A stretch of DNA of 64,000 nucleotides from Pseudobacillus lumedeiriae (GCF_044891285.1 NZ_JAUIYO010000016.1:1-64000); one strand, 5' to 3'; positions 8,652 to 17,496 are shown, numbered from the stretch's first letter. Program-made: numbers and translations. The notes: generated by a model from the sequence alone, not told the origin.

Positions 8652-9338
8652 ATGAATTATCAAGTAATTATTCCAGCTGCCGGCCGGGGAACGAGAATGA
8701 AGGCAGACAAAAATAAGTTACTGCTTTTGCTGCAGGGACGTCCAGTTATCATCCACACGCTGGAAGTTTTTGAGGAAGATCCGAATTGCGACGGGATGAT
8801 CCTCGTTGTTCATCGGGAAGAAGTGGCGACATTCTCAAACTTGGTTCGTGACTACAATCTATCTAAAGTGCGGAAGATCGTGCACGGCGGCAGTGAAAGA
8901 CAACAAAGTGTATACAATGGATTAAAAGAAATAGATGAAGCGGAAGTCGTTCTCGTTCACGATGGAGCAAGGCCGTTTATTACTGCTTCTATTATAGGAC
9001 AGCTGGTTGAAAAGGCTAAAGACGGGGGAGCAGCGATCGCAGCTGTTCCCGTAAAAGATACAATTAAGCGTGTCGAAGGCGGCACCGTAATTGAGACTGT
9101 CGAACGCTCAAGCTTGTGGTCAGTTCAAACGCCACAAGCTTTTCGCGTGCCGCTGATTTTACAGGCGCACGAACAAGCACAAAAAGATGATTACGTTGGA
9201 ACAGATGAGGCATCTTTGGTGGAAAAGATTCATGTCCGTGTGCAAATTGTAGAGGGAGACTATGATAATATAAAATTAACGACACCAGAAGATCTTGTTT
9301 TCGCGGAAGCTATTATTCAAAAAAGAAAGTCACTATAA
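8652..9338 (+). CDS. ispD: 2-C-methyl-D-erythritol 4-phosphate cytidylyltransferase
   Basis: IspD transfers CMP from CTP to MEP in the non-mevalonate isoprenoid pathway. The 228-residue protein has the nucleotidyltransferase signature PAAGRGTRM at residues 8-16 followed by the basic KADKNK, and VHDGARPF in the CTP/metal-binding region. It lies 15 bp after yacL and is followed by ispF, the usual pairing. RBS AAAGGAGCAGG. Confidence 0.95.
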   Translation: MNYQVIIPAAGRGTRMKADKNKLLLLLQGRPVIIHTLEVFEEDPNCDGMILVVHREEVATFSNLVRDYNLSKVRKIVHGGSERQQSVYNGLKEIDEAEVVLVHDGARPFITASIIGQLVEKAKDGGAAIAAVPVKDTIKRVEGGTVIETVERSSLWSVQTPQAFRVPLILQAHEQAQKDDYVGTDEASLVEKIHVRVQIVEGDYDNIKLTTPEDLVFAEAIIQKRKSL

Positions 9339-9359
9339 AGATTGAAGGAGAAAAAAACT

Positions 9360-9851
9360 ATGTTTAGAATTGGACAAGGCTTTGATGTGCACGAATTTGC
9401 AGAAAATCGTCCATTAATTATCGGAGGGATAAAGATCCCCCATGAAAAGGGCTTAATTGGGCATTCAGATGCCGATGTTTTACTGCATACGATCGCAGAC
9501 GCTTGTCTCGGAGCGATTGGAGAAGGAGACATCGGCCGTCATTTTCCAGATACAGATCCAGAGTTTAAAGACGCAGATTCTGCTGTTTTGCTCCAGCATG
9601 TATGGAAGCTTGTGAAAGAGAAGGGATATTCCCTAGGAAATGTTGACTGCACAATTATGGCACAAAGACCAAAAATGGCTCCTTATATCGCGCAGGTTCA
9701 ACAAAGAATAGCAGAATTGTTAGAAACAAACGTTTCACAAGTGAATGTGAAAGCGACAACAACAGAAAAGTTAGGATTTGTCGGCAGGGAAGAAGGAATC
9801 GCTGCACAAGCAGTTGTCCTTTTAATAGCAAAAGAAAATAAATCAGTTTAA
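9360..9851 (+). CDS. ispF: 2-C-methyl-D-erythritol 2,4-cyclodiphosphate synthase
   Basis: IspF forms the cyclodiphosphate in the MEP pathway. The 163-residue protein begins MFRIGQGFDVHEF, with the zinc-binding Asp and His. GHSDADVLLHTIADA carries a further metal ligand, and TTTEKLGFVGR near the C-terminus is the family signature. ATG 9360 lies 9 bases after GAAGGAG; a TTG at 9342 overlaps that site and was rejected. Confidence 0.96.
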   Translation: MFRIGQGFDVHEFAENRPLIIGGIKIPHEKGLIGHSDADVLLHTIADACLGAIGEGDIGRHFPDTDPEFKDADSAVLLQHVWKLVKEKGYSLGNVDCTIMAQRPKMAPYIAQVQQRIAELLETNVSQVNVKATTTEKLGFVGREEGIAAQAVVLLIAKENKSV

Positions 9852-9962
9852 GGGTGTCCAAACTAGACTTTGTCTGTCATCTCATGAATCTTCTTTTCTC
9901 TAGAGGCAGGCGATGGTAAAATAAATAGAGCTATATGAACGAGATTAGAGGAGGAGTTAGAA

Positions 9963-11423
9963 ATGGCAAATGATATTCGTGTGCGCTATGCACCGAGTCC
10001 GACAGGCCACTTACATATAGGAAATGCGCGTACAGCGCTTTTTAATTATTTATATGCCCGCAGCCAAGGCGGAAAATTTATTATTAGAATTGAAGATACC
10101 GATCAAAAGCGAAACATTGAAGGCGGCGAAGAAAGCCAGCTGAAGTATTTGAAATGGCTCGGCATTGATTGGGACGAAAGTGTGGACAAGGAAGGGGAAT
10201 ACGGCCCTTACCGCCAATCCGAACGGAACGATATCTATAAGAAATACTATGATCAATTACTAGAAGAAGACAAGGCATATAAATGTTATTGTACAGAAGA
10301 AGAATTGGAAGCTGAACGGGAAGCTCAGCAGGCAGAAGGCAAAGATATGGCTGGTTACTCAGGTAAGTGCCGCCACTTAACGGCAGAAGAGCGTGCAGCG
10401 AGAGAAGCGGAAGGACGGGAACCGAGCATTCGTATTAAAGTCCCTGCTGGAGAAGTGCTGACGTTTACGGATATGGTGAAAGGCGAAGTGTCTTTTGAGT
10501 CAGATGGAATCAATGATTACGTCATCGTGAAAAAGGATGGTACACCGACGTACAACTTTGCTGTAGCGATAGATGACCATTTAATGAAGATGTCGCACGT
10601 ATTACGCGGTGATGACCATATTTCTAACACACCAAAGCAGTTGGTCGTCTATAATGCATTGGGATGGGAACCACCGGTTTTTGGCCACATGACATTGATT
10701 GTTAATGAAAGCCGTAAAAAATTAAGTAAGCGTGATGAATCCATTATTCAATTTATTGAGCAATATAAAGAGCTTGGCTATTTGCCAGAAGCCTTATTTA
10801 ACTTTATTGCTTTGCTCGGCTGGTCTCCAACTGGAGAAGAAGAAATCTTTTCTAAAGAAGAGTTTGTTGAGATGTTCGATGCTAGCCGTTTATCTAAATC
10901 ACCAGCTTTATTCGATCAGCAGAAGTTATTATGGATGAACAATCAATATATGAAAAAGGCAGAGCTTGATCAAGTAGTATCGCTTGCAATGCCTCATCTG
11001 TTGAAAGCCGGCCGTGTGAATGCAGAGCGGTCTCCTGAAGAGGAAGAATGGGTGCGTCAATTAATCGGTCTTTATCAGGAGAAAATGAGTTTTGGCGCAG
11101 AAATCGTTGATATGTCCGAACTGTTCTTTAAAGAGGAAATCAGCTATGAAGATGAAGCGAAAGAGGTTCTAGAAGAAGAACAGGTTTCTGAAGTGATGGC
11201 CTCCTTCCTCGACAAGGTGGAGAATCTGGACCGGTTCAAGGCTGATGAAATCAAGCAGGCGATGAAAGCTGTCCAGAAAGAAACAGGCCATAAAGGGAAG
11301 AAGCTGTTTATGCCAATTCGTGCGGCAGTAACGGGCCAGACACACGGACCAGACCTGCCAAAAGCGATTGAATTGCTCGGCCGAGAAAAAGTTGTTGAGC
11401 GGCTTCGTAAGATTAGCAGTTAA
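9963..11423 (+). CDS. gltX: Glutamyl-tRNA synthetase
   Basis: This class I aminoacyl-tRNA synthetase charges tRNA-Glu. Lineages that lack GlnRS also misacylate tRNA-Gln for amidation by GatCAB. The 486-residue protein has the HIGN signature in PTGHLHIGNARTALFN near residues 14-29 and the KLSKR catalytic loop near residue 253. The length is normal. RBS GAGGAGG lies just upstream. It is separated from ispF by 111 bp, so it may have its own promoter, but none is convincing. Confidence 0.96.
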   Translation: MANDIRVRYAPSPTGHLHIGNARTALFNYLYARSQGGKFIIRIEDTDQKRNIEGGEESQLKYLKWLGIDWDESVDKEGEYGPYRQSERNDIYKKYYDQLLEEDKAYKCYCTEEELEAEREAQQAEGKDMAGYSGKCRHLTAEERAAREAEGREPSIRIKVPAGEVLTFTDMVKGEVSFESDGINDYVIVKKDGTPTYNFAVAIDDHLMKMSHVLRGDDHISNTPKQLVVYNALGWEPPVFGHMTLIVNESRKKLSKRDESIIQFIEQYKELGYLPEALFNFIALLGWSPTGEEEIFSKEEFVEMFDASRLSKSPALFDQQKLLWMNNQYMKKAELDQVVSLAMPHLLKAGRVNAERSPEEEEWVRQLIGLYQEKMSFGAEIVDMSELFFKEEISYEDEAKEVLEEEQVSEVMASFLDKVENLDRFKADEIKQAMKAVQKETGHKGKKLFMPIRAAVTGQTHGPDLPKAIELLGREKVVERLRKISS

Positions 11424-11463
11424 CATTTTATTCAAATTGTAATATAGTAAAGATAAACTATTT

Positions 11464-11469
11464 TATAAT
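11464..11469 (+). promoter_or_regulatory. Probable -10 element for the cysE-cysS transcript
   Basis: A consensus TATAAT at 11464-11469 lies just before the T-box leader. No well-spaced -35 is obvious; TTGTAA at 11437-11442 is 21 bp away. Confidence 0.45.
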
Positions 11470-11474
11470 GAAGT

Positions 11475-11717
11475 TAGCGTTGAAGAGGAGAAGTAAATCA
11501 TTGATGCTTTACAGAGAGAACTGTCATCGGCTGCAAGCAGTTCAAGCCGCTCAATGATTGAAATGCCCCTCTGAGCCTGCTGCTGAAAGGTAACGAGTAA
11601 GCGGCGGCGGGAGCACCCGTTATCAGTTTAAAGTTGGAAAAACAGATACAACCTGTTTTTCAAACAGAGTGGAACCGCGTATACTTAACGTCTCTGTCTA
11701 TACAGAGGCGTTTTTTT
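11475..11717 (+). promoter_or_regulatory. T-box riboswitch, tRNA-Cys responsive
   Basis: Stem I is closed by AATCATTGA/TCAATGATT, with CAGAGAG pairing to CCTCTG. The probable specifier codon TGC (Cys) is at 11564-11566. The conserved T-box core GTGGAACCGCG is at 11669-11679. A terminator follows: ACGTCTCTGT pairs with ACAGAGGCGT and ends in T7 at 11711-11717. By family knowledge, uncharged tRNA-Cys stabilises the antiterminator. The genes controlled are cysE and cysS, which fits the specifier. Confidence 0.93.
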
Positions 11718-11820
11718 GTACCATTTTTTCCGCTTCGGCAGTGACTTAGCTTCTTCAGGAAAAGTACACCTTCTGCCAGTACCTATGTTTTTTCTGAATA
11801 AAAGGAGGATAGAAATAGAG

Positions 11821-12486
11821 ATGTTTAAGTTATTGAAAGAAGACATCGATACGATATTTGAGCAAGACCCAGCTGCGCGCAGCTATTTGGAAGTAATTCT
11901 AACCTATTCAGGGCTCCATGCCATTTGGGGCCACCGGCTGGCTCATGGTTTGTATAAAAGAAAGTTTTTCTTTCTCGCGCGTGTTATTTCTCAAATCAGC
12001 CGCTTTTTTACAGGTATAGAAATCCATCCTGGCGCTACGATTGGCCGTCGTTTGTTTATTGACCATGGGATGGGAGTTGTTATTGGGGAAACTTGTGAAA
12101 TTGGTGATAATGTGACACTGTATCAAGGAGTCACACTTGGCGGTACCGGTAAAGAAAAGGGGAAGCGGCACCCGACAGTAAAGGATCATGCTTTAATTGC
12201 ATCAGGCGCTAAAGTGCTTGGATCAATTACAATCGGGGAAAGCTCCAAAATAGGAGCAGGTTCTGTTGTTTTAAGAGATGTACCATCCAATTCAACAGTA
12301 GTTGGTATTCCAGGCCGAATTGTGATCCGTGATGGAAAGAAAGTACAAAAGGACTTTAATCATCGTGACTTACCGGATCCAATTGCCGACCGCCTTTCCT
12401 TTATGGAAAAAGAGATTTCCAGGTTGAATCAAGAGCTTGAAGAAGTAAAGAAGGGAGAACGTGTAAATGACCATTCGCGTTTATAA
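11821..12486 (+). CDS. cysE: Serine O-acetyltransferase
   Basis: CysE makes O-acetylserine from serine and acetyl-CoA, the committed step of cysteine synthesis. The 221-residue protein has a short helical N-terminal part and a left-handed beta-helix of hexapeptide repeats from about residue 65. It carries the family signature DHGMGVVIGET and the GVTLGGTG loop. It starts at ATG 11821 after AAAGGAGG at about 11801. Longer in-frame extension would run into the T-box terminator. It overlaps cysS by 20 bp. Confidence 0.95.
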   Translation: MFKLLKEDIDTIFEQDPAARSYLEVILTYSGLHAIWGHRLAHGLYKRKFFFLARVISQISRFFTGIEIHPGATIGRRLFIDHGMGVVIGETCEIGDNVTLYQGVTLGGTGKEKGKRHPTVKDHALIASGAKVLGSITIGESSKIGAGSVVLRDVPSNSTVVGIPGRIVIRDGKKVQKDFNHRDLPDPIADRLSFMEKEISRLNQELEEVKKGERVNDHSRL

Positions 12487-13867
12487 TACATTAACAAGGA
12501 AAAAAGAGGATTTCGTCCCTCTTGAAGAAGGAAAGATAAAAATGTATGTATGCGGCCCGACCGTGTATAACTATATTCATATTGGCAATGCCCGCCCAGC
12601 GATCGTATTCGACACGGTCCGCCGTTATTTCCAATATAGTGGGTACGAAGTCAATTTTATTTCTAACTTTACAGATGTTGATGACAAACTGATTAAGGCA
12701 GCAAATGAGTTAGGAGAGGAAGTGCCGGTGATCGCTGACCGGTTCATTAAAGCTTACTTTGAAGATACAGGTGCACTTGGCTGCCAAAAAGCAGATGTAC
12801 ATCCACGTGTTACAGAGAGTATTGACATTATTATTGAATTTATTGAAGCACTGATTGAGAAGGGTTATGCTTATGCATCAGGAGGGGATGTGTACTATCG
12901 CACAAGAAAGTTTGCAGATTACGGCAAGCTCTCTCATCAATCGATAGACGAATTGAAGGTCGGAGCTAGAATCGGTGTAGGAGAAAAGAAAGAAGATGAA
13001 CTGGACTTTGTTTTGTGGAAAGCAGCAAAGGAAGGGGAAATTTTCTGGAACAGCCCATGGGGAAAAGGTCGTCCAGGCTGGCACATTGAATGTTCAGCCA
13101 TGGCGCGAAAGTATTTAGGAGATACAATTGATATACATGCAGGCGGGCAGGATTTGACTTTCCCACATCACGAGAATGAGATTGCTCAGTCAGAAGCATT
13201 GACAGGAAAACCATTTGCCCGTTACTGGCTGCATAACGGCTACATCAATATCGATAATGAGAAAATGTCGAAATCGCTCGGTAACTTTGTGCTGGTTCAT
13301 GACATTATTCAACACATAGATCCGCAAGTACTCCGCTTTTTCATGTTGTCTGTGCATTATAGACATCCGATTAATTACAATGAGGAACTGCTGGAAAATG
13401 CTAAGACAGCTCTTGATCGGTTAAAAACAGCTTATGAGAATTTAAAGCACCGCAAGCAGTCCAGTGCAAACTTAACAGATCATGATGATCACTGGATGAA
13501 AAAAATTGAAGAGTTGAACGAAGCGTTTACAAAGGAAATGGATGACGATTTCAATACAGCCAATGCTATCTCTGTTTTGTTTGAACTTTCCAAACAAGCG
13601 AACTATTACTTAATGGAAAAGAATACGTCTGAAAAAGTCATTGATGCATTTGTAAAGGGATTTGAAGATCTATTCTTTGTACTTGGACTAAAGCTTGAAA
13701 CAGAGGAAGCCCTTTTAGACGAAGAGATTGAAGAGTTGATTGAACAGCGGATTCAAGCGAGAAAAGACCGGGATTTCCAGCTGGCTGATGAGCTTCGTGA
13801 TAAGCTGAAAGACATGAACATTATTTTAGAAGATACGCCGCAGGGCACTCGTTGGAAGAGAGGATAA
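12467..13867 (+). CDS. cysS: Cysteinyl-tRNA synthetase
   Basis: This class I synthetase charges tRNA-Cys. The 466-residue protein shows CGPTVYNYIHIGNARP with the zinc-ligand Cys and the HIGN motif near residues 27-42. GWHIECSAMA and FPHHENEIAQ carry the other zinc ligands, and KMSKS lies near residue 266. It is cotranscribed with cysE under the Cys T-box, so synthesis and charging of cysteine respond together to tRNA-Cys charging. Confidence 0.96.
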   Translation: MTIRVYNTLTRKKEDFVPLEEGKIKMYVCGPTVYNYIHIGNARPAIVFDTVRRYFQYSGYEVNFISNFTDVDDKLIKAANELGEEVPVIADRFIKAYFEDTGALGCQKADVHPRVTESIDIIIEFIEALIEKGYAYASGGDVYYRTRKFADYGKLSHQSIDELKVGARIGVGEKKEDELDFVLWKAAKEGEIFWNSPWGKGRPGWHIECSAMARKYLGDTIDIHAGGQDLTFPHHENEIAQSEALTGKPFARYWLHNGYINIDNEKMSKSLGNFVLVHDIIQHIDPQVLRFFMLSVHYRHPINYNEELLENAKTALDRLKTAYENLKHRKQSSANLTDHDDHWMKKIEELNEAFTKEMDDDFNTANAISVLFELSKQANYYLMEKNTSEKVIDAFVKGFEDLFFVLGLKLETEEALLDEEIEELIEQRIQARKDRDFQLADELRDKLKDMNIILEDTPQGTRWKRG

Positions 13868-13872
13868 AGACG

Positions 13873-14292
13873 TTGAAGTTTGAACCATTAAAAGATGCCC
13901 GGCTTATGAATAGTCTTGCTCTTGCTTATATGGGGGATGCTATTTATGAAGTGTACATCCGCCGCTATTTGCTGGAGAATGGAAAAGTTAAGCCAAATCA
14001 GCTGCACAGAGAAGCAACGCATTATGTATCTGCAAAGGCGCAGGCCCGGATTTTGTACAATATGTTTGAAAGTAACTTTTTGTCGGAAGAAGAGTTGGCC
14101 GTTGTCAAAAGAGGGCGCAATGCGAAATCAGGAACGATCCCAAAAAACACCGATGTCCAAACATACCGGCATAGCACAGCTTTTGAAGCGTTAATCGGAA
14201 TGTTATTTTTAACAGGAAAAGAAGAGCGGCTCGCGGAAGTGATCGAATTTTGTCTGCAGCCAAACCACGATAAGAAAGGAGGAGATGTATGA
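13873..14292 (+). CDS. mrnC: Mini-ribonuclease III
   Basis: MrnC is an RNase III-like enzyme lacking the double-stranded RNA-binding domain; in B. subtilis it matures 23S rRNA ends. The 139-residue protein has the catalytic segment LALAYMGDAIYEVYIR and the second acidic motif in TAFEALIGMLFL. TTG 13873 is chosen because it lies 9 bases after GAGAGG and aligns with the B. subtilis start. A TTG at 13852 would overlap cysS more deeply. Confidence 0.92.
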   Translation: MKFEPLKDARLMNSLALAYMGDAIYEVYIRRYLLENGKVKPNQLHREATHYVSAKAQARILYNMFESNFLSEEELAVVKRGRNAKSGTIPKNTDVQTYRHSTAFEALIGMLFLTGKEERLAEVIEFCLQPNHDKKGGDV

Positions 14293-15035
14293 TGTCCAAA
14301 GAATTTATTGCCGGCAGAAATCCAGTTCTAGAAGCGTTAAGGTCTGATCGAGAAATTAATAAAATTTGGATAGCCGAAGGGGCGCAGAAAGGACCTATAC
14401 AGCAAATTATAAAACAAGCAAAAGAAAGAAATGTCCTTGTTCAGTTTGTCCCTAAGCAAAAAATAGACCAGATGAGTGATGAGAATCATCAAGGCATCGT
14501 GGCTTCTGTTGCTGCGTATCATTATGCTGAATTAGATGATCTTTTCGCAAAGGCTGAGAAGAGCGGGGAAGCACCATTTTTTCTTTTGTTAGATGAGATT
14601 GAAGATCCTCACAATCTAGGGTCCATCATGAGGACGGCTGATGCAGTCGGTGCTCATGGTATTATCATTCCGAAGCGCCGGGCTGTAGGTCTAACCGCTG
14701 CAGTAGCTAAAGCATCTACAGGGGCGATCGAGTATATTCCGGTTGTACGGGTAACCAATCTGGCGCGGACGATTGATGAATTGAAAGAGCGTGGTATGTG
14801 GATTGCTGGTACAGATGCTAAAGGATCGGATGATTATAGACAGTTAGATGGAACCATGCCGCTTGGACTCGTCATTGGCAGTGAAGGAAAAGGAATGGGC
14901 CGGCTAGTCAGGGACAAATGTGATTTTTTAATTCGTCTGCCAATGACCGGGCGCGTTACCTCGTTAAATGCATCTGTCGCCGCAGGTTTGTTGATGTATG
15001 AAGTGTATAGAAGGCGGCACCCTTTAGGAGAATAA
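14292..15035 (+). CDS. rlmB: 23S rRNA (guanosine-2'-O-)-methyltransferase RlmB (YacO)
   Basis: This is a SPOUT-fold RNA 2'-O-methyltransferase with an N-terminal substrate-binding domain (about 1-75). Knotted catalytic motifs are visible: DEIEDPHNLGSIMRTADA (motif 1), IGSEGKGMGRLV (motif 2) and LPMTGRVTSLNASVAAG (motif 3). It starts with ATGATG; 14292 is better spaced from AAAGGAGGAG than 14289 and overlaps the mrnC stop by one base. Confidence 0.93.
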   Translation: MSKEFIAGRNPVLEALRSDREINKIWIAEGAQKGPIQQIIKQAKERNVLVQFVPKQKIDQMSDENHQGIVASVAAYHYAELDDLFAKAEKSGEAPFFLLLDEIEDPHNLGSIMRTADAVGAHGIIIPKRRAVGLTAAVAKASTGAIEYIPVVRVTNLARTIDELKERGMWIAGTDAKGSDDYRQLDGTMPLGLVIGSEGKGMGRLVRDKCDFLIRLPMTGRVTSLNASVAAGLLMYEVYRRRHPLGE

Positions 15036-15037
15036 CT

Positions 15038-15547
15038 ATGAACATCCTCATAGTGGACGGTTACAATATTATTGGCGCCTGGCCAGAGCTCCAAAAGCTA
15101 AAAAAGCATGACCTTGCTTCTGCCCGTGACCGCTTGATTCAATTAATGGCTGAATACCAGGGGTTTACGGGCTACCGGGTCATTATCGTTTTTGATGCTC
15201 ATTATGTAAAAGGAACGGAAAAAAAATACCGTGACTCTAAGGTGGAAGTGATTTTTACACGGGAAAATGAGTCGGCTGATGAACGGATTGAAAAGTTAGC
15301 TATTGAGTTGAACAGCATTAAAAATCAAATTTCCGTAGCAACTTCGGACTTCACAGAGCAATGGGCTATTTTTGGACAAGGTGCCCTGCGGATATCCGCA
15401 AGGGAATTGCTTATAGAGGTAAAAGTCACAAGGAAAAAAATCGGAAGAAGCGTAAAAAAGTTTCACGAAGAAAAGGTGAATTCTAAGATTCCCCTTACGG
15501 ATGAAGTGGCAGAAATTTTTGAAAAGTGGCGCCGTGGAGAGAAATGA
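15038..15547 (+). CDS. rae1: Ribosome-associated endoribonuclease Rae1 (YacP, NYN domain)
   Basis: Rae1 is a PIN-like NYN-domain nuclease that, in B. subtilis, enters the ribosomal A site and cleaves mRNA. The 169-residue protein shows the acidic residues expected: IVDGYNIIGAWPEL near the start, ESADERIEKLA in the middle and VATSDFTEQ. It starts 3 bp after rlmB, continuing the cysE-to-rae1 operon. Confidence 0.93.
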   Translation: MNILIVDGYNIIGAWPELQKLKKHDLASARDRLIQLMAEYQGFTGYRVIIVFDAHYVKGTEKKYRDSKVEVIFTRENESADERIEKLAIELNSIKNQISVATSDFTEQWAIFGQGALRISARELLIEVKVTRKKIGRSVKKFHEEKVNSKIPLTDEVAEIFEKWRRGEK

Positions 15548-15551
15548 ATCA

Positions 15552-15581
15552 TTGACGTTCGAAAAATTTGTACTGTATAAT
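15552..15581 (+). promoter_or_regulatory. Promoter of sigH
   Basis: TTGACG (15552-15557), an 18-bp spacer and TATAAT (15576-15581) form a good SigA-type promoter just after rae1. In B. subtilis the equivalent promoter is repressed by AbrB. I see no clear AbrB signature, since its binding is not sequence-defined. Confidence 0.8.
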
Positions 15582-15618
15582 GTTTCTATCTATGGTTTTG
15601 CAGGCGGAGGGGATGTGT

Positions 15619-16266
15619 GTGTGTTTGAATCGTTCTTCAAATAGTACAGCATTGGAAACGCTTCAAGATGAGCAGTTGATAGAACTTGTTCACAAGGGAA
15701 ACAGCGATGCTCTAGATTACTTGATCCATAAGTATAAAAACTTTGTCCGGGCGAAAGCGCGTTCATATTTCTTAATCGGGGCCGACAGAGAAGATATCGT
15801 TCAGGAAGGAATGATTGGGCTTTATAAAGCCATTCGTGACTACAAGGAAGATAAGTTGACCACCTTTAAAGCTTTTGCCGAACTTTGTATTACAAGACAA
15901 ATTATCACTGCCATCAAAACAGCCACAAGACAAAAGCATATTCCGTTAAATTCCTACATTTCACTCGATAAGCCGATATACGATGAAGAATCAGATCGGA
16001 CATTGATGGATGTAATCACAGGTGCGAAGATTATGAATCCGGAAGAATTAATTATTAATCGGGAACAATTCAGCAGCATTGAAGATAAAATGAATGAATT
16101 GTTGAGTGACCTGGAGCGGAAGGTATTGGCCTTATACTTGGACGGGCAATCATACCAGGAAATATCGGAAGAACTTAACCGCCATGTGAAATCAATCGAC
16201 AATGCTTTGCAGCGGGTCAAGAGAAAACTTGAGCGCTATCTTGAATTTAGAGAAATCACGATGTAG
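15619..16266 (+). CDS. sigH: RNA polymerase sigma-H factor
   Basis: SigH directs transcription at the onset of sporulation and competence. The 215-residue protein has sigma region 2 with DREDIVQEGMIGLYKAIRDY for core binding and -10 recognition. Region 4 (QSYQEISEELNRHVKSIDNALQ area) is a helix-turn-helix. Candidate starts are ATG 15613, GTG 15619 and TTG 15625. GTG 15619 has the best spacing (8 bases) from GGAGG and gives nearly the B. subtilis length. Confidence 0.93.
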   Translation: MCLNRSSNSTALETLQDEQLIELVHKGNSDALDYLIHKYKNFVRAKARSYFLIGADREDIVQEGMIGLYKAIRDYKEDKLTTFKAFAELCITRQIITAIKTATRQKHIPLNSYISLDKPIYDEESDRTLMDVITGAKIMNPEELIINREQFSSIEDKMNELLSDLERKVLALYLDGQSYQEISEELNRHVKSIDNALQRVKRKLERYLEFREITM

Positions 16267-16333
16267 GATAGGACTTGACTAGTTCCGTTGATAATGTTAT
16301 TTTTTACAATTGAGATAGATAAGGTGAACCACA

Positions 16334-16480
16334 ATGACTAACAAAAGAATATTAGCTTGTTCCGAATGCGGTTCAAGGAACTATTCCACTCATGGCAAAG
16401 AAAAAAGTGAAGAACGCCTAGAAGTTAAAAAATTTTGCCGTACTTGCAACAGTCACACCATTCACAAGCAAACGAAATAA
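16334..16480 (+). CDS. rpmG: Ribosomal protein L33, zinc-binding type
   Basis: This 48-codon gene encodes MTNKRILACSECGS... and ends in SHTIHKQTK. Two CXXC pairs (C9/C12 and C35/C38) mark the zinc-containing C+ type of L33. It sits between sigH and secE, the position of rpmGB in B. subtilis. Upstream AAGGTG is a weak ribosome-binding site. Confidence 0.9.
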   Translation: MTNKRILACSECGSRNYSTHGKEKSEERLEVKKFCRTCNSHTIHKQTK

Positions 16481-16618
16481 AAAGCGGATTGAGTGCTCAG
16501 CGTGGAATGTCTATGTAAGGTAAAGAGGACGAAGCCAGCAGGCAGATTCATGCCTTGGGACGGCCGCTAACTAACAAACTTTTAACGAAAAGTCGATTTC
16601 ACCTTTGGAGGGTTTGGA

Positions 16619-16804
16619 ATGTCAGGCATAGTACAATTTTTCCGTAACGTAGGTTCGGAAATTAGGAAAGTCAGCTGGCCTAAGAAAAAAGAGCTGACAG
16701 GATATACAATCACTGTTATTACAACTGTCATTTTTCTAGCTATCTTTTTTGCAGTAGTTGATTTAGGTATTTCATCTGTTGTACGATGGGTATTGTCCCT
16801 ATAA
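16619..16804 (+). CDS. secE: Preprotein translocase subunit SecE
   Basis: SecE clamps SecY in the Sec translocon. The 61-residue protein has the conserved amphipathic motif VSWPKKKELTGYT followed by a single C-terminal membrane helix (about residues 33-58), the short form typical of Gram-positives. GGAGGG lies 7 bases before the ATG. Confidence 0.95.
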   Translation: MSGIVQFFRNVGSEIRKVSWPKKKELTGYTITVITTVIFLAIFFAVVDLGISSVVRWVLSL

Positions 16805-16826
16805 TTTGCAGATTCAGTCTTTCCGT

Positions 16827-16857
16827 TTGAATATATTGTTTTGTTATATGGTACAAT
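16827..16857 (+). promoter_or_regulatory. Probable nusG promoter
   Basis: TACAAT at 16852-16857 is preceded by TG one base upstream (extended -10). TTGAAT at 16827-16832 is a 19-bp-spaced -35. It lies just ahead of the hairpin at 16877. Confidence 0.5.
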
Positions 16858-16876
16858 GGAACATCATAAAAGAAAG

Positions 16877-16903
16877 AAAAAAGCCCGCTTCAACGGGTTT
16901 TTT
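16877..16903 (+). terminator. Terminator/attenuator hairpin upstream of nusG
   Basis: A6 plus CCCG pairs with CGGG plus T6 around the loop CTTCAA. It may end the sigH-rpmG-secE transcript, or attenuate a nusG transcript begun at the promoter 20 bp upstream. Confidence 0.7.
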
Positions 16904-16951
16904 CATTTGCTTTTTAAAAGTAAAGGAGGGAAGGACGCTTAGTCCCTTTCT

Positions 16952-17485
16952 ATGGAAAAGAATTGGTACGTGGTACACACATATTCAGGATATGAAAATA
17001 AAGTAAAGGCCAACCTGGAAAAGCGTGTGGAATCGATGGGCATGCAAGATAAAATCTTTCGTGTCATTGTTCCTGAAGAAGAAGAAACTGATATTAAAAA
17101 TGGTAAAAAGAAAGTTACAAAAAAGAAAGTTTTCCCAGGTTATGTTTTAGTGGAAATTGTAATGACAGATGACTCCTGGTATGTTGTTCGAAACACGCCA
17201 GGTGTAACCGGGTTTGTTGGTTCTTCCGGACATGGGTCAAAGCCGACACCTCTTTTGCCTGATGAAGTAAAAAACATTTTGAAACAGATGGGCATGGATG
17301 AAAAACGTAAAGATATTGATTTTGAAGTGAATGAAACTGTAATTGTAAATGAAGGGCCATTTGCTAACTTTGAAGGGGTAGTCGAAGAAATCGATCTTGA
17401 CAAAGCAAAGTTAAAGGTACTCGTGAATATGTTTGGCCGTGAAACTCCGGTTGAACTTGATTTTCATCAGGTGAATAAATTATAA
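16952..17485 (+). CDS. nusG: Transcription elongation/termination factor NusG
   Basis: NusG binds RNA polymerase and in Bacillus promotes pausing. The 177-residue protein has the NGN domain (MEKNWYVVHTYSGYENK start, FPGYVLVEI motif) and a C-terminal KOW domain (GPFANFEGVVEEID). The nearest strong Shine-Dalgarno, AAGGAGGG at 16923-16930, is 21 bases from the ATG. The intervening sequence can fold (GGAC/GTCC), which could shorten that distance or mask the site. Confidence 0.96.
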   Translation: MEKNWYVVHTYSGYENKVKANLEKRVESMGMQDKIFRVIVPEEEETDIKNGKKKVTKKKVFPGYVLVEIVMTDDSWYVVRNTPGVTGFVGSSGHGSKPTPLLPDEVKNILKQMGMDEKRKDIDFEVNETVIVNEGPFANFEGVVEEIDLDKAKLKVLVNMFGRETPVELDFHQVNKL

Positions 17486-17496
17486 TGGAAAGTAGC

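Noticed and set aside
11716..11820. N-terminal extension of CysE
   Set aside because: It begins inside the T-box terminator T-run; the ribosome-binding site at about 11801 fixes ATG 11821.
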